From Aquabacterium lacunae (GTDB taxonomy: Bacteria > Pseudomonadota > Gammaproteobacteria > Burkholderiales > Burkholderiaceae_C): a DNA stretch of 64,000 nucleotides. The position numbers and the translations under genes are program-made. The notes under the pieces were generated by a model, which worked only from the letters and a program-made list of their open reading frames with translations, had not been told where the DNA came from and ran no database searches. Location of the stretch: positions 62,001 to 126,000 of the forward strand of contig NZ_SIXI01000002.1 in the NCBI RefSeq assembly GCF_004310865.1, in the 5' to 3' direction. Positions 60,101 to 64,000 of the stretch are shown here, piece by piece (position 1 is the stretch's first letter; each line of letters starts with the position of its first letter).

Positions 60101-61606
60101 ATGGACCTCCTCGGAGACATCGGCCTGGGCGTGCAGACCGCCCTGAGCCTGCACAACCTGCTGTACTGCCTGTTCGGCGTGTTCCTGGGCACCGCCATCG
60201 GCGTGCTGCCGGGCCTGGGCCCCATCGCGACCATCGCGATGCTGCTGCCCATCACCTTCGGCCTGGATGCCACCGCGTCGCTCATCATGCTGGCGGGCAT
60301 CTATTACGGCGCCCAGTACGGGGGCTCGACCACCGCCATCCTGGTGAACCTGCCGGGTGAATCGTCATCGGTGGTCACGGCGCTGGACGGCTACCAGATG
60401 GCCCGCAAAGGCCGCGCCGGTGCCGCACTGGCCACGGCCGCCATCGGCTCGTTCGTGGCGGGCACCATCGCCACCGTGATCATTGCCCTGTTTGCGCCGC
60501 CCCTGGCCGACATCGCGCTGAAGTTCGGCCCCGCCGAATATTTCTCGCTGATGGTGCTGGGGCTGGTGGCCTCGGTGGTGCTGGCGCACGGCTCGCTCCT
60601 CAAGGCCATCGGCATGATCCTGATGGGCCTGCTGGTCAGCACGGTCGGCACCGACGTGAACTCGGGCACCCAGCGCTACACCTTCGACCTGCCCGAAATG
60701 GCCGACGGCATCAGCTTCGTGGTGATCGCCATGGGCATGTTCGGCCTGGGCGAGATCATCCGCGAGCTGGAAAACGAGCACACCCGCAGCGTGCTGCTGA
60801 CCAAGGTGACGGGCCTGATGCCCACCCGCGATGACTTCAAGCGCATGACCGGTCCCATCGTGCGTGGCACGGCCCTCGGCTCGCTGCTGGGCATCCTGCC
60901 AGGTGGTGGCGCCATGCTGGCATCGTTCTCTGCCTATTCGCTGGAAAAGAAGATTTCCAAGAACGGTGCGGAGTTCGGCAAGGGTGCCATCGAAGGCGTG
61001 GCCGCCCCTGAATCGGCCAACAACGCCGGCGCACAGACCTCGTTCATCCCCATGCTGACGCTGGGCATCCCGTCCAACCCGGTGATGGCCCTGATGATCG
61101 GCGCCATGATCATCCAGGGCATCCAGCCTGGCCCCGCGGTCATGACCGAGCAGCCTGCACTGTTCTGGGGAATGATCGTGTCGATGTGGGTGGGCAACGT
61201 GTTCCTGGTCATCCTGAACCTGCCCATGATCGGGCTGTGGGTGAAGATGATTTCGATCCCCTACCGCGTGCTGTACCCGATCATCCTGGCCTTCTGCGCC
61301 ATCGGCGTGTTCAGCGTCAACAACGCCACCTTCGACGTCTACCTGATGGCTCTGTTCGGCGTGGCCGGCTACATCTTCTCGAAGCTGGAGTGCGAACCCG
61401 CCCCGATGCTGATGGCCTATGTGCTGGGCTCGATGATGGAAGAGTACCTGCGCCGTGCCCTGCTGCTGTCGCGCGGTGACCCGATGGTGTTCATCGAGCG
61501 CCCCATCAGCCTGACCATGCTGATCCTGGCCGCCGCTGCCCTGATCGTGGTGCTGCTGCCGGCCATCCGCAACAAGCGCGAAGAAGCCTTCGCTGAAGAA
61601 GACTGA
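60101..61606 (+). CDS. tctA: Tripartite tricarboxylate transporter large permease TctA
   Basis: A 501-residue permease with about 11-12 membrane helices. Family signatures are GTAIGVLPGLGPIATIAMLLP, YYGAQYGGSTTAILVNLPGE and GILPGGGAMLASFSAYSLEKK, and GIPSNPVMALMIGAMIIQGI. It moves the carboxylate delivered by TctC, driven by an ion gradient. It is the last gene of the uptake run and is followed by a strong terminator. Confidence 0.95.
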   Translation: MDLLGDIGLGVQTALSLHNLLYCLFGVFLGTAIGVLPGLGPIATIAMLLPITFGLDATASLIMLAGIYYGAQYGGSTTAILVNLPGESSSVVTALDGYQMARKGRAGAALATAAIGSFVAGTIATVIIALFAPPLADIALKFGPAEYFSLMVLGLVASVVLAHGSLLKAIGMILMGLLVSTVGTDVNSGTQRYTFDLPEMADGISFVVIAMGMFGLGEIIRELENEHTRSVLLTKVTGLMPTRDDFKRMTGPIVRGTALGSLLGILPGGGAMLASFSAYSLEKKISKNGAEFGKGAIEGVAAPESANNAGAQTSFIPMLTLGIPSNPVMALMIGAMIIQGIQPGPAVMTEQPALFWGMIVSMWVGNVFLVILNLPMIGLWVKMISIPYRVLYPIILAFCAIGVFSVNNATFDVYLMALFGVAGYIFSKLECEPAPMLMAYVLGSMMEEYLRRALLLSRGDPMVFIERPISLTMLILAAAALIVVLLPAIRNKREEAFAEED

Positions 61607-61708
61607 TCGACCTTCAGCACGAACGAATCGCCCACCAGGGCCAAAGAATCGGCGTTCTCCACCCCCGAGGCACTGTGGCCAGTGTCAAAGGGTGCCGATG
61701 TTGGAAAG

Positions 61709-61743
61709 GCCGCGAGGGGTGAGGGTCCCTCGCGGCTTTTTTT
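61709..61743 (+). terminator. Intrinsic terminator after tctA
   Basis: GCCGCGAGGG/CCCTCGCGGC with an 8-base loop is followed by seven T. It lies about 100 bp past tctA and directly before the glycine riboswitch unit. Confidence 0.9.
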
Positions 61744-61774
61744 CTTTTGCGCGCCTGGCTCTACTACAATGTGG

Positions 61775-61877
61775 GTCTGCCAGGAGAGAACAGCATCCCG
61801 AACAGGGGCTGTCGCCGAAGGCGCAGGGCCATGCCAGACCGCATCGCCCGAACGCTCAGGCAAAAGGACTGGCAGAC
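61775..61877 (+). ncRNA. Glycine riboswitch, aptamer 1
   Basis: The P1 helix GTCTGCCA/TGGCAGAC closes the element. Inside are the conserved AGGAGAG-type core, GCCGAAGGCGC and CTCAGGCAAAAGGAC blocks of the glycine aptamer. It is followed 26 bp later by a second aptamer, the usual tandem form upstream of gcv genes. A TACAAT (61765-61770) just before it could be the -10 of the transcript. Confidence 0.93.
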
Positions 61878-61903
61878 ATGCAGGCGTGAAACCCCTGCAT
61901 GAT

Positions 61904-62031
61904 CCTCACTGGAGAGAGGCCGATGGCCCGGGCATTGCCGGGGCGTGTTGGCCCACCGAAGGGGCAAGCCCGAAACGCGGCCATCAACCGGTCGCGATGG
62001 GTCAATCTCTCAGGTAAAGCGGACAGCGAGG
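61904..62031 (+). ncRNA. Glycine riboswitch, aptamer 2
   Basis: A second aptamer with P1 CCTC(ACT)/(AGC)GAGG, an ACTGGAGAGAGG core, CACCGAAGGGGC and CTCAGGTAAAGCGGACAG. It ends 95 bp before the gcvT ATG. In the tandem architecture glycine binding turns the gcv operon on; the exact expression platform is not visible by eye. Confidence 0.92.
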
Positions 62032-62126
62032 GCAGCACCACCCGACGGGATCACGGCCAGCCGTGCGCCTGCTGGGCGGAACACTCAGCCCTCACTGGCA
62101 GGCCCTGGCCCGCCGGGAAAACCGCC

Positions 62127-63251
62127 ATGTCCGCACCTGACACCCCCCTGCTGACCACCCCGCTGCACGCATTGCACATCGAACTGGGCGCCAAGATGGT
62201 GCCCTTCGGTGGCTACGACATGCCCGTGCAGTACGCCACCGGCATCCTGACCGAGCACAAGCACACCCGCGCGTCTGTCGGGCTGTTCGACGTGTCGCAC
62301 ATGGGCCAGGTCCTGCTCAAGGGCGACGGAGCCGCTGCTGCCCTGGAAACCCTGGTGCCCGTCGACATCGTGGGCCTGGCCCCGTTCAAGCAACGCTATG
62401 CCCTGTTCACCCATGAGCAAGGCGGCATCCTCGACGACCTGATGGTCACCCGCCGCGAGAACGACCTGTTCCTGGTGGTCAACGCCGCCTGCAAGGTGCA
62501 GGACATCGCTCACCTGCAAAGCCGCATCGGCCATCTGTGCGAGGTGGTGCCCCTGCCCGAGCAGGCGCTGCTGGCCCTGCAAGGCCCTCAGGCCGTGACC
62601 GCTCTGGCCCGACTGAACGCCGACGTGCACAAGCTGGTCTTCATGACCGGTGGCCATTTCACCCTCGACGGCATCGACTGCTTCGTGACCCGCTCGGGCT
62701 ACACCGGCGAAGACGGTTTCGAGATTTCCGTGCCGGCCGACCGCGCCGTGCAACTGGCCCGCGCCCTGCTGGCCCAGCCCGAAGTCAAGCCCATCGGCCT
62801 GGGCGCACGCGACACCCTGCGCCTGGAAGCCGGCCTGTGCCTGTATGGCCATGACATCGACACCACCACCACCCCGGTGGAAGGCGCCCTGACCTGGGCC
62901 ATCCAGAAGGTGCGCCGTGCCGGTGGCGAGCGAGCGGGCGGCTACCCGGGCGCCAGCGTGATCGACACCCAGCTGGCCCAGGGCGCAGCCCGCAAGCGTG
63001 TGGGCCTGGTCGGCACTGAACGCACTCCAGTGCGCGAAGGCGCCAAGGTGGTCGACGCCAACGGCACCGAAGTGGGCGTGGTCACCAGCGGCTCGCCCAG
63101 CCCCAGCCTGGGCCAACCGATCGCACTGGCCTGCGTGCGCACTGACCTGGCCGCCGTGGGCACCGCGCTGTTCGCCGTGGTGCGCGACAAGCAGGTGCCC
63201 ATGACCGTGACCGCCCTGCCCTTCGTGCCCAACCGTTACCACCGCGGTTGA
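62127..63251 (+). CDS. gcvT: Glycine cleavage system aminomethyltransferase (T protein)
   Basis: A 374-residue T protein: TPLHALHIELGAKMVPFGGYDMPVQY at the N-terminus, GLFDVSHMGQVLL, TRSGYTGEDGFEIS, LGARDTLRLEAGLCLYGHD and the C-terminal SPSLGQPIALA. It transfers the aminomethyl carbon to tetrahydrofolate and releases ammonia. It is the first gene after the glycine riboswitch. The ATG at 62127 matches family length; a longer reading (from 61899) lies inside the riboswitch and is rejected. Three 14-bp repeats overlap its stop codon. Confidence 0.97.
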   Translation: MSAPDTPLLTTPLHALHIELGAKMVPFGGYDMPVQYATGILTEHKHTRASVGLFDVSHMGQVLLKGDGAAAALETLVPVDIVGLAPFKQRYALFTHEQGGILDDLMVTRRENDLFLVVNAACKVQDIAHLQSRIGHLCEVVPLPEQALLALQGPQAVTALARLNADVHKLVFMTGGHFTLDGIDCFVTRSGYTGEDGFEISVPADRAVQLARALLAQPEVKPIGLGARDTLRLEAGLCLYGHDIDTTTTPVEGALTWAIQKVRRAGGERAGGYPGASVIDTQLAQGAARKRVGLVGTERTPVREGAKVVDANGTEVGVVTSGSPSPSLGQPIALACVRTDLAAVGTALFAVVRDKQVPMTVTALPFVPNRYHRG

Positions 63252-63282
63252 TTGACCGCGGCTGACCGAACGCGGCTGCAAC
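63241..63282 (+). repeat. Three 14-bp tandem repeats overlapping the gcvT stop
   Basis: ACCGCGGTTGATTG, ACCGCGGCTGACCG and AACGCGGCTGCAAC follow each other at 14-bp steps. The first holds the gcvT stop codon (63249-63251). Copies diverge, so this may be slippage residue. Confidence 0.5.
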
Positions 63283-63449
63283 GCGCACCTGCACCGCATG
63301 TTCGGGTGTGCCACGGGCCTGAAAAACCCCATCGAACGCTGAGACAATCTCGCCCGTTCACAACATCTGCCGCGCCTTGGCGTGCGTGTTGACCTTCAGG
63401 CCGTTCCAGCCACACCGAATCCGAAAACCAGTTTTCAAAGGACTTCACC

Positions 63450-63821
63450 ATGACCCTCAAGTACACCCCCGACCACGAATGGCTCCAGGTCGACGGCGAC
63501 ATCGCCGTGGTGGGCATCACCCAGCACGCCCAGGACGCCCTGGGTGACGTCGTGTACGTGGACCTGCCCGCCGTGGGCGCCACGCTGAACGCCAAGGACG
63601 TGGCCGGCGTGGTCGAGTCCGTGAAGGCGGCCGCCGACGTGTACATGCCCCTGACCGGCGAAATCACCGAAGTCAACGAAGCCCTGCGCGACGACCCCTC
63701 GCTGGCCAACAGCGACCCCATGGGCGCCGGCTGGTTCTTCAAGGTCAAGCTGGCCAATGCCGCCGACCTGGCCGGCCTGATGGACGCCACGGCCTACGAC
63801 GAACTGCTGAAAAACAGCTGA
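63450..63821 (+). CDS. gcvH: Glycine cleavage system H protein
   Basis: A 123-residue lipoyl carrier. The lipoylated lysine lies in GVVESVKAAADVYMP, preceded by VGITQHAQDALGDVVYVDLP and followed by GEITEVNEALRDDPSLANSDPMGAGWF. The ATG at 63450 has AAGGACTTC upstream. It shuttles the aminomethyl group between GcvP and GcvT. It is 198 bp after gcvT, and gcvP follows after 114 bp. Confidence 0.98.
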   Translation: MTLKYTPDHEWLQVDGDIAVVGITQHAQDALGDVVYVDLPAVGATLNAKDVAGVVESVKAAADVYMPLTGEITEVNEALRDDPSLANSDPMGAGWFFKVKLANAADLAGLMDATAYDELLKNS

Positions 63822-63829
63822 CCCGCGCC

Positions 63830-63859
63830 AGGTGCTGCCAGGCCTGGCCGGCAGCACCT
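63830..63859 (+). other. Strong inverted repeat between gcvH and gcvP
   Basis: AGGTGCTGCC/GGCAGCACCT, 10-bp arms, with a 10-base loop that includes AGGCCT. No T-run follows, so it is not a standard terminator. It may stabilise the gcvH mRNA end or influence downstream expression. Confidence 0.55.
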
Positions 63860-63935
63860 CACGCGTGTCTCACGCGACACGGCCAGGCGGCCCGGAACAC
63901 CGCCTGCACCGCACCGAACCTGAAGGCTGAACACC

Positions 63936-64000
63936 ATGTCGAACACCGCCCAGACCGCGCTGGCACAACTTGCCGCGCTTGAAAACGCCACCGAATTCCA
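63936..64000 (+). CDS. gcvP: Glycine dehydrogenase (P protein), N-terminal fragment cut by the window end
   Basis: The first 21 codons (beginning MSNTAQTALAQLAALENATEF) run off the end of the window. The LAALENATEF stretch matches the usual GcvP start, and the position after gcvT-gcvH supports it. P protein decarboxylates glycine with PLP and loads the H protein. It is partial only because the window stops. Confidence 0.85.
   Translation, partial: MSNTAQTALAQLAALENATEF

Noticed and set aside
61682-62126. Small frames across the riboswitch region
   Set aside because: They overlap the conserved glycine aptamers and match no protein family; the RNA structure explains the sequence.

Overview
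The window is GC-rich, densely coded chromosomal DNA of a betaproteobacterium, most likely order Burkholderiales. The evidence is the marker proteins (GlnD, SucA/SucB/Lpd, RpoD, SmpB), the exbB-exbD-lpxK-trm112-kdsB-adk gene order, the Bug-type TctC protein, and strong third-position G/C that leaves very long open antisense frames. No genus is assigned. I found no rRNA, tRNA, insertion sequence, prophage or CRISPR array.

Layout. 1-9.7 kb: the C-terminal part of glnD, a small YdcH-like protein, a PP2C phosphatase, zapE, and the 2-oxoglutarate dehydrogenase operon sucA-sucB-lpdA on the minus strand. 10-12.2 kb: sodB and xseA. 12.5-16.6 kb: an envelope and nucleotide cluster, exbB-exbD-lpxK-trm112-kdsB followed by adk. 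16.7-21.4 kb: dnaG, with an unusual Gly/Trp-rich linker, and rpoD. 21.4-29.7 kb: a 3-hydroxyacyl-CoA dehydrogenase divergent from an IclR regulator, a nucleotidyl cyclase-FHA protein, a large multi-PAS hybrid kinase and hemH. 29.7-34 kb, minus strand: rmuC, a two-subunit CoA-transferase, a thioesterase and an SDR. 34.4-37.3 kb: ETF-ubiquinone oxidoreductase, an RNase H-like protein and tadA. 37.3-42.7 kb: an OsmC-YcaO fusion, two membrane acyltransferases and a divergent PEP-CTERM-like protein; this is the most accessory-looking stretch. 42.7-47.1 kb: guaB, a Tet-like MFS transporter and guaA. 47.2-54.7 kb: a DUF4124 protein, ratA-rnfH divergent from smpB, an AraC regulator, metC, rimO, a DUF808 protein and ribA. 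54.8-61.6 kb: a carboxylate-uptake locus with a FixJ/DctR-like regulator, a DctS-like kinase, an orphan TRAP binding protein and tctC-tctB-tctA. 61.6-64 kb: a tandem glycine riboswitch leading into gcvT-gcvH-gcvP, with gcvP cut by the window end.

How the genes work together. Most are housekeeping: TCA cycle, purine synthesis, lipid A/KDO synthesis, replication and transcription, glycine cleavage. Several are linked by function. RimO and YcaO are both tied to ribosomal protein S12 methylthiolation in E. coli. CoA-transferase, thioesterase, SDR, 3-hydroxyacyl-CoA dehydrogenase and ETF-QO fit acyl-CoA catabolism. The two-component system sits divergent to two kinds of carboxylate-binding protein. 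Nothing resembles a defence island. The points most worth a second look are the OsmC-YcaO fusion, the DnaG linker, the mixed TRAP/TTT uptake locus, a minus-strand intrinsic terminator with no gene in front of it (34.13 kb), an inverted repeat in the etf-QO leader, and a DnaA-box dyad between xseA and exbB.
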